A stretch of DNA of 54,235 nucleotides from Pantoea brenneri (GCA_002095305.1 MIEI01000025.1:1-54235); one strand, 5' to 3'. Counted from the first letter of the stretch, positions 30,227 to 42,264 are shown. The notes: generated by a model not told the origin, from the sequence alone. Translations and numbers: made by a program.

Positions 30227-31270
30227 ATGAAAAAATGGTCTCACTGGCTGGCGGCTGGCGCGCTGGCACTGGGGATGCAGTCTGCTCAGGCGGACGACGG
30301 TAAAACGCTCTACTTCTATAACTGGACCGAGTATGTCCCGCCGGGTCTGCTGGAACAGTTCACCAAAGAGACCGGCATCAAGGTGATCTACTCGACTTAT
30401 GAATCCAATGAGAGCATGTACGCCAAGCTCAAAACCTGGAAAGATGGCGCTTACGATCTGGTGGTGCCCTCAACCTATTTTGTCGCCAAAATGCGTAACG
30501 AAGGCATGTTGCAGAAGATCGACAAGAGCCAGTTGAGCAACTTCAGCAATCTGGATCCGAATCTGCTGAACAAGCCGTTCGATCCCAATAACGATTACTC
30601 CATTCCCTACATCTGGGGTGCGACCGCCATTGGCGTGAACAGTGACGAGATCGATCCAAAGAGCGTCACCCGTTGGGCCGATTTGTGGAAGCCTGAATAT
30701 AAGCAGAGCCTGTTGCTGACCGACGATGCGCGGGAAGTGTTTCAGATGGCGCTGCGTAAGCTGGGTTACTCCGGAAACACCCGCGATCCGGCGCAGATCA
30801 AGGCTGCCTATCAGGAGCTGAAAAAGCTGATGCCCAACGTGCTGGCGTTCAACTCCGATAATCCGGGCAACCCGTTTATGGAAGGCGAAGTGAATCTGGG
30901 GATGATCTGGAACGGATCGGCCTATGTGGCCCGGCAGGCGGGCACCCCACTAACGATCGTCTGGCCTGCAGAAGGCGGCATTTTCTGGATGGATAATCTT
31001 GCCATTCCCGCCAACGCGAAGAACAAAGCGGGCGCGCTGAAGCTGATCAACTTCCTGCTGCGCCCGGACGTGGCGGCAAAAGTGGCGGAAACCATCGGTT
31101 ACCCGACGCCGAATCTGGCCGCGAAGAAGCTGTTACCGGCCTCGGTGGCAAACGATCCGTCACTCTATCCGTCTGCTGACGTCATTCAGCACGGTGAATG
31201 GCAGGATGATGTCGGCGATGCCAGCGTGCAGTACGAGACGCTGTTCCAGCAGCTGAAAGCGGGCCGCTAA
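30227..31270 (+). CDS. potD: Spermidine/putrescine-binding periplasmic protein
   Basis: ATG 30227 is chosen over an upstream in-frame ATG because GAGGA precedes it and the protein then opens with a signal peptide (MKKWSHWLAAGALALGMQSA, cleavage near AQADD). The 347-residue product has LYFYNWTEYVPPGLLEQFTK at the mature N-terminus, DLVVPSTYFVAKM, DDAREVFQMALRKLGYS, LGMIWNGSAYVAR and FWMDNLAIP, all polyamine-pocket regions of PotD. It captures spermidine, and putrescine more weakly, for PotABC. Confidence 0.97.
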   Translation: MKKWSHWLAAGALALGMQSAQADDGKTLYFYNWTEYVPPGLLEQFTKETGIKVIYSTYESNESMYAKLKTWKDGAYDLVVPSTYFVAKMRNEGMLQKIDKSQLSNFSNLDPNLLNKPFDPNNDYSIPYIWGATAIGVNSDEIDPKSVTRWADLWKPEYKQSLLLTDDAREVFQMALRKLGYSGNTRDPAQIKAAYQELKKLMPNVLAFNSDNPGNPFMEGEVNLGMIWNGSAYVARQAGTPLTIVWPAEGGIFWMDNLAIPANAKNKAGALKLINFLLRPDVAAKVAETIGYPTPNLAAKKLLPASVANDPSLYPSADVIQHGEWQDDVGDASVQYETLFQQLKAGR

Positions 31271-31277
31271 GCCACAG

Positions 31278-31306
31278 AAGCCGGGCGGCCCGTCGTCACC
31301 CGGCTT
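31278..31306. terminator. Intrinsic terminator between potD and cobB
   Basis: AAGCCGGG (31278-31285) pairs with CCCGGCTT (31299-31306), followed by ATTTATA. It lies 7 bp after the potD stop and touches the cobB stop codon, so it can serve both convergent genes. Confidence 0.7.
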
Positions 31307-32138
31307 ATTTATACAGGCCACGCAGCAGCGTATGCACAAACTCCGGCACCACTTCACTGGCCAGGCCGTAATGCCGCTCGGCAAACTCATTGCCAACCTG
31401 ACTCGGTTCCAGATTCAGCTCAACGGTATGCGCACCCTGCAGTTTGGCTTCATGGACAAAGCCTGCTGCCGGATAGACATGGCCAGAGGTCCCGATAGCA
31501 ATAAAGTAATCGGCCTGCTCCAGTGCCTGATAGATCTGCTCCATGCCCAGCGGCATTTCACCAAACCACACCACATGCGGACGCAGCGCTGAAGGAAACT
31601 GGCAGCAGGTACAGCGGTCGTCAGGAGTAATATCCCCGGTCCACTCAATCACCTGACCGCTGTTGACGCAGCGCACTTTCAGCAGCTCACCGTGCATATG
31701 CAGTACCCGGGCATTGCCGGCACGCTCATGCAGGTTATCAATATTCTGGGTTACCAGCAGGAAGTTATCGCCTAACACCTGTTCCAGTTCGGCCAGCGCC
31801 AGATGGGCGGCATTAGGCTGAATCTCTGCCTGCTGCAGTTGCTGACGACGGGCGTTATAGAAACGTTGCACCAGCGCAGGATCGCGCTGAAAGCCTTCCG
31901 GGGTCGCAACATCTTCGACATGATGCTCTTCCCACAAACCATCAGCGGCGCGGAAGGTGCGGATACCGGACTCGGCTGAAATGCCAGCGCCGGTCAGCAC
32001 CACAACGTGCGGCTGTGGATGGGCGGCCAGCTCGGCCTGACGATCACGCTCGAAAATTCGCTGGCGAAAGCGCTGATGCACCTTTCTCCGGGTCTTTTTA
32101 AGGCGGGCAAGTCGTATGCGGCGACGTGGTGTACGCAT
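31305..32138 (-). CDS. cobB: NAD-dependent protein deacylase CobB (sirtuin)
   Basis: This 277-residue sirtuin removes acetyl and succinyl groups from lysines, using NAD+. It shows [16 protein letters not shown] (NAD loop), [12 protein letters not shown], the catalytic His in LHMHGELL, a four-Cys zinc site (VRCVNSG and RCTCCQF) and FGEMPLGM. The basic N-terminal extension of about 40 residues matches the long E. coli isoform; there is no internal Met for the short isoform. CCAGGAG precedes the start. In E. coli nagK lies between lolE and cobB; here the gap is only 149 bp and nagK is absent. Confidence 0.96.
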   Translation of the reverse strand: MRTPRRRIRLARLKKTRRKVHQRFRQRIFERDRQAELAAHPQPHVVVLTGAGISAESGIRTFRAADGLWEEHHVEDVATPEGFQRDPALVQRFYNARRQQLQQAEIQPNAAHLALAELEQVLGDNFLLVTQNIDNLHERAGNARVLHMHGELLKVRCVNSGQVIEWTGDITPDDRCTCCQFPSALRPHVVWFGEMPLGMEQIYQALEQADYFIAIGTSGHVYPAAGFVHEAKLQGAHTVELNLEPSQVGNEFAERHYGLASEVVPEFVHTLLRGLYK

Positions 32139-32287
32139 AAAATCTCCTGGAGCAGCGGCTTCGGCGAGCCGCTATAAACAAATTCTGGGCTGAATTCACC
32201 CGATAATAACGGTTGCGCATGACAGCGCCATGCAGCAGAGGCCGAAAATGTGCGCGGCGCGAAGAGTGAATTCGCGCCGCGTGTCAA

Positions 32288-33531
32288 TTACTGTCCGCTC
32301 AGTACCCGAGCCGGGTCGATGCGGCTGGCGCGTCTGGCTGGATACCAGCTGGCCACCAGGCTCAGCACGATGGCGGTGATCAGGACCGAGAACACATCGA
32401 CCAGTGCAGCTCCGACGGCAGGAAGTCGATAAAGTAGATATCGCCGGCCAGCAGATGATGGCCGGTGAGCGACTCCAGCCCGCGCACCAGATGCGTCAGG
32501 TTCAGTGATACCAGCACGCCCACCACCACGCCGCTGACGCTGCCGAGCAAGCCCGCCAGCAGACCGTACCAGATGAAGATGGCGCGGATCAGGCGATCTT
32601 TGGCACCGAGCGTCCGGAGCACCGCAATATCGCTGCTTTTGTCTTTGACCGCCATCACCAGGGTGGAAACGATGTTGAAGCAGGCGACGCCAATTACCAG
32701 CACCATCGCCAGATACATAATGGCGCGAATCATCTGAATGTCGCGGTACATGTAGCCGTAGGTGCCGATCCAGCTTTTGATATAGACATAGGAATGGGTC
32801 GCTTCACCAGCGTCACGCACCAGCTTAACCGCCTGGAACGGATCGTTCATTTTCAACGCAATGCCGGTTACGCTGTTGCCCATATCAAGATACTGTTGCG
32901 CATCGGCCAGCGGCACCAGCGCCAGGCTGTGATCGAGCATGCCACTCAGTTGCAGGATACCACTGACCTGAAGCCGTATGCGCTTCGGTTGCAGCAGTTT
33001 GTTATCCCCATCGTTATTCGGGATCATGATGGTGATCCAGTCACCCTGTTTGACTTTGAGCGTAGTGGCAATGCCGCCGCCGAGGATGATCTGCTGCTTA
33101 CCGGCGGCAAACGTCGACCAGCCGTTGTTAGCGACAAACTGCGGCAGTGCGCTCAGTCGCGGCTCCTGCGCCGGATCCACGCCTTTAACCTGCAGCGCTT
33201 CGAGTCGCGCACCGCTTTCAATCAGTCCGGTGAAATTGACATACGGGGCCGCCGCCGCAATGCCTGGCACCTTTTCAATCGGCGCAATCATTGATTGCCA
33301 GCGCTGAAACGGCTGATTGACCGCCTCAATCTCACCGTGTGGGACCACGGCCAGAATGCGGTTATTTAGCTCACGCTCAAACCCGTTCATCGCGCTCAGG
33401 CCAATGATTAATACCGCCACACCCAGCGCAATACCGATGGTTGAGATCACCGAAATCAGCGATACCATGCCGCCACGGCGGCGGCCACGGCTAAAGCGCA
33501 GGCCTAACAGCAGCGATAACGACGATCCCAT
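32288..33531 (-). pseudogene. lolE: Lipoprotein-releasing system membrane protein LolE, frameshifted
   Basis: The main frame covers residues 1-376 of LolE ([20 protein letters not shown] to [10 protein letters not shown]), then shifts. One base is missing near 32400 (TGGTCGATG should carry one more base before GATGTG). With it restored the protein continues [20 protein letters not shown] and ends [11 protein letters not shown], giving 414 residues, the same as E. coli LolE. LolE, with LolC and LolD, extracts outer-membrane lipoproteins from the inner membrane; it has four membrane segments and a large periplasmic domain. The complex is essential in E. coli. It overlaps lolD by one base (TAATG). 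Confidence 0.92.
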
Positions 33532-34226
33532 TACTCTGCTCCTGCCATGCTCAGCTGTTCGCTTAACTGACCATCACGCATCTCCATCTGGCGCGACATC
33601 CGTTTCGCCAGTTGCAGATCGTGGGTCACCACCAGGAACGCGGTGCCCTGACGCACGTTGAGTTCACCCAGCAGGCAAAAATGGCATCGGCGTTGCGCGC
33701 ATCAAGGTTACCGGTGGGCTCATCCGCCATCACCAGACGAGGACGGTTGACCAGTGCCCGGGCAATCGCCACGCGCTGACGCTCGCCACCCGATAATTCT
33801 GACGGGCGGTGTGCGGCGCGATGATCCAGCCCGACGGCAGCCAGCATCTCGCGGGCGCGGTCCTGTGCTTCAGCTTTGGCGACTTTGCCAATCAGCAGCG
33901 GCATCGCCACGTTCTCCAGCGCACTAAAATCGGGCAGCAGATGGTGGAACTGATAGATAAAGCCCAGCTCGCGGTTGCGCAGATCCGCTTTAGCGGAGGA
34001 GGACATGGCGTTCAGCGACTGACCATCAAAGATCACGTCACCCGAGGTCGGGGCATCCAGACCGCCCAGCAGGTGCAACAGGGTACTTTTACCCGATCCG
34101 GAACTGCCGACAATCGCCGTCAGTTCGCGAGGCTGCAGGCTGAAAGCCACATTGCGCAGCACATCGGTCTGCACGCTGCCTTCCTGATAGCGTTTGCACA
34201 GGTCGCGACACTGCAACAAAGGAGAG

Positions 34227-34234
<8 letters not shown>
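33531..34234 (-). pseudogene. lolD: Lipoprotein-releasing system ATPase LolD, frameshifted
   Basis: The main frame gives residues 1-186: Walker [10 protein letters not shown], the signature [15 protein letters not shown] and Walker [12 protein letters not shown] are intact. After NADAIF the frame breaks at the A5 run 33677-33681 (T5 on the coding strand). One more T there restores LLGELN and the tail through [19 protein letters not shown], for 234 residues against 233 in E. coli. The lesion removes the H loop (VTHD) needed for ATP hydrolysis, so the protein would be dead if the shift were real. It overlaps lolC by 8 bp and lolE by one base. Confidence 0.92.
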
Positions 34235-35602
<1,368 letters not shown>

Positions 35603-35673
35603 TCATCGCGCTAGACTACAATCAGTAAGACGATAAAGCGTGACGTTATCGCACAGCGGTAGAGGTAGCGACC

Positions 35674-35883
35674 ATGTTTAAATTTCCCAAAGGCAGTATT
35701 GTAAAACATAAATCCGGGGAGATCAGAGGCGAAGTTATCAACGTCTTTGCGCAGGGAGATGCGCCAGCCGGCTACTACATAAAATGGGATGATGGCAATC
35801 ATAGCTATCATTCTGAGCAGGAATTAACCTGGGCGAACATTGACCGCCCGCGCATGTATTACACACAGCAATCTATAAAATAA
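35674..35883 (+). CDS. Small hypothetical protein (69 aa)
   Basis: This 69-residue soluble protein has an SH3-like feel (FPKGSIVKHKSGEIRGEVIN, then YYIKWDDGNHSYHSEQEL), as in small beta-barrel proteins that carry a K-x-G-x-V motif. No family is certain. AGAGG precedes the start at good spacing, and a clean terminator follows, so it is a real monocistronic gene. It lies between the divergent lolC and mfd. Confidence 0.65.
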   Translation: MFKFPKGSIVKHKSGEIRGEVINVFAQGDAPAGYYIKWDDGNHSYHSEQELTWANIDRPRMYYTQQSIK

Positions 35884-35906
35884 AATCCCCCCTGTCCGGG
35901 TCTTAA

Positions 35907-35936
35907 CCCTCGTCGCCAGCGCGCGACGGGGGTTTT
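35907..35936 (+). terminator. Intrinsic terminator after small ORF
   Basis: CCCTCGTCGC (35907-35916) pairs with GCGACGGGGG (35923-35932), ten pairs with one G-T, a 6-base loop, then TTTT. It lies 23 bp after the stop of the 69-residue gene. Confidence 0.85.
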
Positions 35937-36068
35937 CCCGTTCCCTCTTCTCTGCAGGCCATTACCGCTGACCGTCGGGCAGCAGGAAAATTGTGCCGCA
36001 GAGGTGATCGCCATGACGTAATATGGAATGATTACGTCATGGTAAAAATGGAGCAACCCCGAGATCCC

Positions 36069-39000
36069 ATGTCCGAACAGACTCGCTATACCCTGCCCGT
36101 TAAATCCGGCGATCACCGTCAGCTCGGCCAGCTCATTGGCGCTGCGCACGCGGTGGAGTGTGCCAGCATTACCGAGCGACATGCCGGTCCGGTGTTAATG
36201 ATTACGCCCGATACCCAAACCGCCCTGCGTCTGCTGGACGAAATCCGCCAGTTTACCGATCTGCCGGTGGCGCATCTCGCCGACTGGGAGACGCTGCCCT
36301 ACGACAGCTTTTCACCGCATCAGGATATTATCTCTGCCCGTCTGTCGACGCTTTATCAGCTGCCGGTGATGCAGCGCGGCATGCTGATTATGCCGGTCAA
36401 TACCCTGATGCAGCGCGTCTGCCCGCACAGCTTCCTGCACGGCCATGCGCTGGTGATGAAGCAGGGACAGAAACTGTCGCGCGATCGCCTGCGCGATCAG
36501 CTGGAGCAGGCGGGTTACCGCCATGTCGATCAGGTGATGGAGCACGGTGAATACGCCACGCGCGGCGCGCTGCTCGACCTGTTCCCGATGGGCAGCGACC
36601 AGCCCTATCGCATCGACTTTTTTGATGACGAGATCGACAGCCTGCGCCTGTTCGATGTCGACAGCCAGCGTACGCTGGAAGCGGTCGCGGAAATCAACCT
36701 GCTGCCCGCGCATGAGTTCCCCAGCGACAAAGCGGCAATTGAACTGTTCCGCAGCCGCTGGCGCGAAATTTTTGATGTGCGCCGCGAGTCGGAGCATGTC
36801 TATCAGCAGGTCAGCAAAGGCACCCTGCCCGCCGGTATCGAATACTGGCAGCCGCTGTTTTTTGAGCAGCCGTTACCCAGCCTGTTCAGCTATCTGCCTG
36901 ACAATACACTGATTGTTAACTGTGGCGATCTGGAAGGCAGCGCGACCCGCTTCTGGCAGGACGCTGAAGCTCGCTATGAGAACCGTCGGGTTGATCCGAT
37001 GCGTCCGCTGCTGGAACCCACCAACCTGTGGTTACGCCCTGATGCGTTAATGGGTGAGCTGAAAAGCTGGCCGCGAATCCAGATGACCAATGAGCAGTTG
37101 CCCGCTAAAGCCGCCAACACCAACCTGGGTTATCAGCCGCTGCCCGACCTGACGGTGCAGGCGCAGGCTAAAGCGCCGCTGGATCATCTGCGTCAGTTCA
37201 TCGAAACCTTCAGCGGTGCGGTGGTCTTCTCGGTCGAAAGTGAAGGTCGCCGTGAAAGCCTGCAGGAGCTGCTGGCACGGATTAAACTTCGTCCTCAACC
37301 GGTAAAACGCTTCGATCAGACCGGCGAAGAGCGTTTCAGCCTGATGATCGGCGCCAGCGAGCGCGGTTTTATCGATACCCAGGGTAACCGGGCGCTGATT
37401 TGTGAGAGCGATCTGCTGGGCGAACGCGTCAGTCGTCGTCGCCAGGATACCCGCCGCACCATCAACCCGGATATTCTGATTCGTAACCTGGCCGAGCTGC
37501 ATCCTGGCCAGCCGGTGGTCCATCTTGAGCACGGTGTGGGTCGCTATATTGGCCTGACCACGCTGGAAGCAGGCGGCATCCAGGCTGAATACCTGATGCT
37601 CTCCTACGCTAACGACGCCAAACTGTATGTGCCGGTCTCCTCGCTGCACCTGATCAGCCGTTACGCCGGCGGTGCCGACGATAATGCTCCGCTGCATAAG
37701 CTTGGCAGCGATGCCTGGTCACGCGCCCGGCAGAAAGCGGCCGAAAAAGTTCGTGACGTGGCGGCAGAACTGCTGGATATCTACGCCCAGCGAGCCGCTA
37801 AAACCGGCTTCGCCTTTAAGCACAACCGTGAGCAGTATCAGTTGTTCTGCGAAAGCTTCCCGTTTGAAACCACGCCCGATCAGGCGCAGGCGATCAATGC
37901 GGTGCTCAGTGATATGTGTGAACCGCTGGCGATGGATCGTCTGGTGTGCGGTGACGTGGGCTTTGGTAAAACCGAAGTGGCCATGCGCGCCGCGTTTCTG
38001 GCGGTGGAAAACAACAAGCAGGTGGCGGTGCTGGTGCCGACCACCCTGCTGGCGCAGCAGCACTACGATAATTTCCGCGATCGCTTCGCTAACTGGCCGG
38101 TGCGGATTGAAATGCTGTCACGCTTCCGCACGGCAAAAGAGCAGGCGCAGGTGCTGGAGCAGGCCAGCGAGGGCAAGATCGATATCCTGATCGGCACCCA
38201 CAAGCTGCTGATGAGCGATCTCAAATGGCGCGATCTCGGCCTGCTGATCGTCGATGAGGAGCACCGCTTCGGCGTGCGTCACAAAGAGCGGATTAAAGCG
38301 ATGCGGGCCGATGTGGATATCCTCACCCTGACCGCTACGCCGATTCCGCGCACCCTGAATATGGCGATGAGCGGCATGCGCGATCTGTCGATCATTGCCA
38401 CCCCGCCTGCTCGTCGCCTGGCGGTAAAAACCTTTGTGCGTGAATTTGACGATCTGGTGATCCGGGAAGCGATTCTGCGTGAGATTTTACGCGGTGGTCA
38501 GGTCTACTACCTCTACAACGACGTGGAGAATATCGAGAAAGCGGCTCAGCGTTTAACCGACCTGGTGCCGGAGGCGCGCGTCGCCATCGGCCATGGACAG
38601 ATGCGTGAACGCGACCTGGAGCGGGTGATGAACGATTTCCATCATCAGCGGTTTAACGTGCTGGTCTGTACCACCATCATTGAAACCGGTATCGATATTC
38701 CGACCGCGAACACCATCATTATTGAACGTGCGGACCACTTTGGTCTGGCGCAGCTGCATCAGTTGCGTGGCCGCGTCGGCCGCTCGCATCATCAGGCTTA
38801 CGCCTGGCTGCTGACCCCGCATCCTAAAGCGATGACCGCCGATGCGCAAAAGCGCCTCGAAGCGATCGCCTCGCTGGAAGATCTGGGCGCCGGTTTTGCC
38901 CTGGCTACTCACGATCTGGAGATCCGCGGTGCCGGTGAACTGTTGGGTGAAGAACAGAGCGGCCAGATGGAGACGCTTGGCTTCTCGCTCTATATGGAGC

Positions 39001-39512
39001 TGCTGGAAAATGCGGTGGATGCGCTGAAAGAGGGTCGTGAGCCGTCGCTGGAAGATCTCACCAGCAACCAGACCGAAGTGGAGCTGCGGATGCCAGCTCT
39101 GTTGCCGGAAGAGTTTATTCCGGATGTCAGTACCCGTCTGTCACTGTATAAACGCATCGCCAGCGCAGAAAGCGAGGAAGAGTTGCAGGAGCTGAAGGTA
39201 GAGATGATCGACCGCTTTGGCCTGTTGCCCGATCCGGCGCGTAACCTGCTGGACGTGGCAATTTTGCGGCTTAAAGCCCGCGCCGTGGGTGTCCGGAAGA
39301 TTGAAGCCAGTGACAAAGGCGGCTATTTCGACTTTGCCCCCAACAACAGCGTTGATCCAGCCTGGTTAATCGGTCTGCTGCAGAAAGATCCTAAGCAGTG
39401 GAAGCTGGAAGGTCCGACGCGTCTGCGCTTTAACCGTGAACTGTCGGAAAGAAAAATCCGCATGGAGTGGGTACAGGGATTCGTCTCCCAGCTGGCGGAA
39501 AACCGCGCGTAA
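36069..39512 (+). CDS. mfd: Transcription-repair coupling factor Mfd
   Basis: ATG 36069 is chosen by alignment to the E. coli start (MSEQTRYTLPVKSGD). The 1147-residue translocase releases stalled RNA polymerase and recruits UvrA. Domains in order: UvrB-like N-terminal domain (LADWETLPYDSFSPHQDI), RNA polymerase-interacting domain (PVVHLEHGVGRYIGLTTLEA), RecG-like helicase with Walker A CGDVGFGKTE and DEEH box IVDEEHRFGVRHKE, TATPIPRTLNMAMSGMRDLS, motif V/VI TIIETGIDIPTANT and QLRGRVGRSHH, then the C-terminal autoinhibitory domain. Unlike E. coli, it is not followed by ldtC. Confidence 0.98.
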   Translation: MSEQTRYTLPVKSGDHRQLGQLIGAAHAVECASITERHAGPVLMITPDTQTALRLLDEIRQFTDLPVAHLADWETLPYDSFSPHQDIISARLSTLYQLPVMQRGMLIMPVNTLMQRVCPHSFLHGHALVMKQGQKLSRDRLRDQLEQAGYRHVDQVMEHGEYATRGALLDLFPMGSDQPYRIDFFDDEIDSLRLFDVDSQRTLEAVAEINLLPAHEFPSDKAAIELFRSRWREIFDVRRESEHVYQQVSKGTLPAGIEYWQPLFFEQPLPSLFSYLPDNTLIVNCGDLEGSATRFWQDAEARYENRRVDPMRPLLEPTNLWLRPDALMGELKSWPRIQMTNEQLPAKAANTNLGYQPLPDLTVQAQAKAPLDHLRQFIETFSGAVVFSVESEGRRESLQELLARIKLRPQPVKRFDQTGEERFSLMIGASERGFIDTQGNRALICESDLLGERVSRRRQDTRRTINPDILIRNLAELHPGQPVVHLEHGVGRYIGLTTLEAGGIQAEYLMLSYANDAKLYVPVSSLHLISRYAGGADDNAPLHKLGSDAWSRARQKAAEKVRDVAAELLDIYAQRAAKTGFAFKHNREQYQLFCESFPFETTPDQAQAINAVLSDMCEPLAMDRLVCGDVGFGKTEVAMRAAFLAVENNKQVAVLVPTTLLAQQHYDNFRDRFANWPVRIEMLSRFRTAKEQAQVLEQASEGKIDILIGTHKLLMSDLKWRDLGLLIVDEEHRFGVRHKERIKAMRADVDILTLTATPIPRTLNMAMSGMRDLSIIATPPARRLAVKTFVREFDDLVIREAILREILRGGQVYYLYNDVENIEKAAQRLTDLVPEARVAIGHGQMRERDLERVMNDFHHQRFNVLVCTTIIETGIDIPTANTIIIERADHFGLAQLHQLRGRVGRSHHQAYAWLLTPHPKAMTADAQKRLEAIASLEDLGAGFALATHDLEIRGAGELLGEEQSGQMETLGFSLYMELLENAVDALKEGREPSLEDLTSNQTEVELRMPALLPEEFIPDVSTRLSLYKRIASAESEEELQELKVEMIDRFGLLPDPARNLLDVAILRLKARAVGVRKIEASDKGGYFDFAPNNSVDPAWLIGLLQKDPKQWKLEGPTRLRFNRELSERKIRMEWVQGFVSQLAENRA

Positions 39513-39560
39513 TCCCCTTACCTGCCGCCATCAGTTGAAGACGAAGCGGAACGCAACAAC

Positions 39561-39590
39561 AAAAAGGCGCATCCTGAGATGCGCCTTTTT
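39561..39590. terminator. Bidirectional intrinsic terminator between mfd and ycfJ
   Basis: AAAAAGGCGCATC (39561-39573) pairs perfectly with GATGCGCCTTTTT (39578-39590) around a CTGA loop. It has T runs in both directions and sits between convergent mfd and ycfJ. Confidence 0.95.
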
Positions 39591-39639
39591 CTTACGTCGG
39601 TGCTGTGTGGCCGCTAACGCGGCAAAAGACTTTGCCCAA

Positions 39640-40182
39640 TTACGCCTGGTCGCTGTTAAGAATCAGCTGACCATTGCGATCCAGTGGAATACGTGTGCCA
39701 GGGTCACTTTCCATGCGGATTTTGCCCTGCTGGTCGCCTATTTTATAGGTCACGTCATATCCCAGCATTTTCTCTTGTTTGTCATAGACCGTTTTGCAGC
39801 GCTGTTCAGTCGTGGTGTAGGTATCACGGTTTTGCATGCCTGCCTGGACCTGATTACCGGCATAACCGCCTGCTACTACGCCCGCCACGGTCGCCACGTC
39901 TTTACCGCGACCGCCACCAAACTGGTGACCTAACACTCCACCCGCCACTGCGCCTAATACTGAGCCAGCAATACGGTTTTCATCCTGGACCGCACGACGG
40001 TGCGTCAGTGTCACATTACGACATTCCTGACGTGGCTGTTTGATGCTCTCTTTAATCGGCGTTGCAGCCAGCACCTGAGCGTATTGTGGACCGCGATCAA
40101 ACACATTCATGCCTGCCACGGCGGCAACACCTAACGCAGCTGCCACACCAATACCGATACCCGCTAACATTGATTTATTCAC
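39640..40182 (-). CDS. ycfJ: Glycine-zipper protein YcfJ
   Basis: GTG 40182 is chosen because AGGAGGAA lies 7 bp upstream and the product then matches E. coli YcfJ from its first residue (NKSMLAGIGIGVAAALGVAA). The 180-residue protein has an N-terminal membrane anchor, the segment PRQECRNVTLTHRRAVQDEN, a glycine-zipper (GSVLGAVAGGVLGHQFGGGR, then VATVAGVVAGGYAGNQ) and a C-terminal domain TTTEQRCKTVYDKQEKMLGY. It is an envelope protein of unclear function. comR and bhsA, its E. coli neighbours, are missing. Confidence 0.93.
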   Translation of the reverse strand: MNKSMLAGIGIGVAAALGVAAVAGMNVFDRGPQYAQVLAATPIKESIKQPRQECRNVTLTHRRAVQDENRIAGSVLGAVAGGVLGHQFGGGRGKDVATVAGVVAGGYAGNQVQAGMQNRDTYTTTEQRCKTVYDKQEKMLGYDVTYKIGDQQGKIRMESDPGTRIPLDRNGQLILNSDQA

Positions 40183-40825
40183 AGGAAGTTCCTCCTGAAA
40201 AGTGTTACCGCGCATTCCTGCCGCTGAAGCATCCTCTTCAACTGAGGCAGATCGGCGTGCGCGACTCGCCGTGTTTGTTGGGATGAAGTTTTACAGATGG
40301 ACCGAAATTGCAACATCAGATAAATGGAGGAAAACGGTCACTTACGCAACAGGACCAGTTTTTAGGAGAGTTCTGAGGCGGAAAAAGCAGCAGCGAAATT
40401 ACCCGATGTGGCGGGATGGAAAGCGCAGGATCAGCAGGATTGGCGCTGTTACAGCGGGTCTGACAGCGCGCGGTTTATCCGAATTACCAGCTCCCTCATC
40501 GTGTCAACGACGTTCAGCGTCTGAATACAGAGACCCCGTGCCACAAAGGTGGCACCACATCCTGCGTCTGGTGTGTCATACCGCGGTTGACTATCTTGTT
40601 TTTTTTACCGTTCAGGCGTTGCCGTTCACAGCCAACCCCTCAAAAGATCTCTTAGCGAGTGTTGACCGCGAACTGTCCGCCAGTGCTGAGTTATCCTGCT
40701 GCTACGTATCACAATGCCCGGCACTGTACCGAATGAGTGTCAGCCCACGGCAAAAAAAAAAGCCCCTGATGTGGGGGCTTGATAGAAGGCAACAGACAGC
40801 GATTTGAATCACCGGCGTCCGGAGA
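40183..40825. other. Intergenic region ycfJ-ndh
   Basis: This 643-bp gap corresponds to the place from which other genes are missing relative to E. coli. It has no convincing gene: a 201-codon plus-strand frame (40202-40807) has no ribosome binding site and a codon and residue mix (Arg, Cys, Gln rich) unlike its neighbours. It holds a hairpin (GCGCTGT 40443-40449 with ACAGCGC 40463-40469) and the ndh terminator. Confidence 0.5.
40752..40780 (-). terminator. Intrinsic terminator of ndh
   Basis: On the reverse strand AAGCCCC (40780-40774) pairs with GGGGCTT (40766-40760), followed by a run of ten T (40761-40752). It lies 46 bp after the ndh stop. Confidence 0.92.
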
Positions 40826-42130
40826 TCAGTGCAGTTTTAACCGCGGGCGGATCACCCGGTTGATACTGCCAACCAGCATCATCAGGCCGGTCTTAAAATA
40901 ACCGTGCAGGGCAATCTGGTGCATACGATACAGCGAGATGTAAACAAAACGCGCAATACGTCCTTCGACCATCATCGATCCGCGCATCAGGTTCCCCATC
41001 AGGCTGCCTACGGTACTGAAGCGTGACAGCGAGACCAGCGATCCGTGATCTTTATAGACGTAGGCTTTCAGCGGCTTGCCCTGACGTTGCGCCAGAATGT
41101 TTTCCATGGCGCGTGACGCCATCTGGTGCGCAGACTGGGCTCGCGGTGGCACGAACCCGCCGCCTGGCAAGGCGCAGGAGGCGCAGTCACCAATCGCATA
41201 GATGTCATCATCCAGCGTGGTTTGCAGCGTCTCTTTGACCACCAGCTGATTGATGCGGTTGGTTTCCAGCCCGCCAATCTCCTTCAGGAAGTCTGGTGCC
41301 TTGATGCCGGCGGCCCAGACCATTAAATCGGCCTCAATAAACTCACCGCTTTTGGTATTCAGGCCGTGACGTTCAGCGCTGGTGACCATGGTCTGCGTCA
41401 ACACCCGCACGCCCAGCTTGGTCAGTTCCTGATGTGCGGCAGCCGAAATGCGTGGCGGCAGTGCAGGCAGAATGCGCTCACCCGCCTCGACCAGCGTGAC
41501 GTTCAGCGCTTCACGGCCCAGGCCCTTGAAGCCATAGCTGTGCAGCTGTTTTACCGCATTGTGCAGTTCCGCCGATAGCTCAACGCCGGTCGCGCCACCG
41601 CCGACAATCGCGATGTTAACCTTCTCGACCTTGCCTTCGCTGGCCGAGAATTTCAGAAACAGGTTAAGCATCTCATTGTGGAAACGACGGGCCTGATGTG
41701 GGTTGTCGAGGAAAATACAGTGATCTTTGACGCCCGGCGTACCGAAGTCATTGGAGGTACTGCCCAGCGCCATCACCAGCTGGTCGTAGGCCACTTCACG
41801 TTGTGGCACCAGCACGTCACCGTTCGCATCCAGCACTTCTGCCAGCTGGATCACTTTGCGCGTGCGGTCAATATCGGTCAGCGATCCCAGCTGAAACTCA
41901 AACCCGTGATTACGCGCATGCGCCAGGTAGCTTAACGCGTCAATGCCTTCATCCATTGAGCCAGTCGCCACTTCATGCAGCAACGGTTTCCACAGGTGGC
42001 TGTGGTTACGGTCGACCAGAATGATTTCGGCTTTCTTTTTACGGCCGAGTTTATGACCCAGCTGCGTCGCCATTTCCAGGCCGCCAGCGCCCCCTCCAAC
42101 GATAACAATTTTCTTAACAGATGTAGTCAA
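40826..42130 (-). CDS. ndh: NADH:quinone reductase (NDH-2)
   Basis: TTG 42130 is chosen as start: GAGGGGG lies 6 bp upstream, and the product ([13 protein letters not shown] at its N-terminus) is 434 residues, exactly the E. coli Ndh length. The non-proton-pumping enzyme passes electrons from NADH to ubiquinone. It has an FAD motif [20 protein letters not shown], an NADH motif [27 protein letters not shown] and a C-terminal membrane-binding amphipathic end ([20 protein letters not shown]). Its promoter region has an FNR-like site. Confidence 0.97.
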   Translation of the reverse strand: MTTSVKKIVIVGGGAGGLEMATQLGHKLGRKKKAEIILVDRNHSHLWKPLLHEVATGSMDEGIDALSYLAHARNHGFEFQLGSLTDIDRTRKVIQLAEVLDANGDVLVPQREVAYDQLVMALGSTSNDFGTPGVKDHCIFLDNPHQARRFHNEMLNLFLKFSASEGKVEKVNIAIVGGGATGVELSAELHNAVKQLHSYGFKGLGREALNVTLVEAGERILPALPPRISAAAHQELTKLGVRVLTQTMVTSAERHGLNTKSGEFIEADLMVWAAGIKAPDFLKEIGGLETNRINQLVVKETLQTTLDDDIYAIGDCASCALPGGGFVPPRAQSAHQMASRAMENILAQRQGKPLKAYVYKDHGSLVSLSRFSTVGSLMGNLMRGSMMVEGRIARFVYISLYRMHQIALHGYFKTGLMMLVGSINRVIRPRLKLH

Positions 42131-42264
42131 CAAAGACCCCCTCAAATTGTGAACCAAAAGTTAATCAATGGTTAAAATAAACCTTAATAAACATAGGGTT
42201 GGCGAAGTTAAAATCGCAATCTGATGGCAGAATAACATGACGGGAAGAGGAGAACATAAGAAAA

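Noticed and set aside
40202..40807. 201-codon plus-strand reading frame between ycfJ and ndh
   Set aside because: No ribosome binding site, odd residue composition, overlaps the ndh terminator and no recognisable family.
42161..42175. Second FNR site close to the ndh start (TTAATCAATGGTTAA)
   Set aside because: Only partly matches TTGAT-N4-ATCAA; mentioned under the stronger site but not called on its own.
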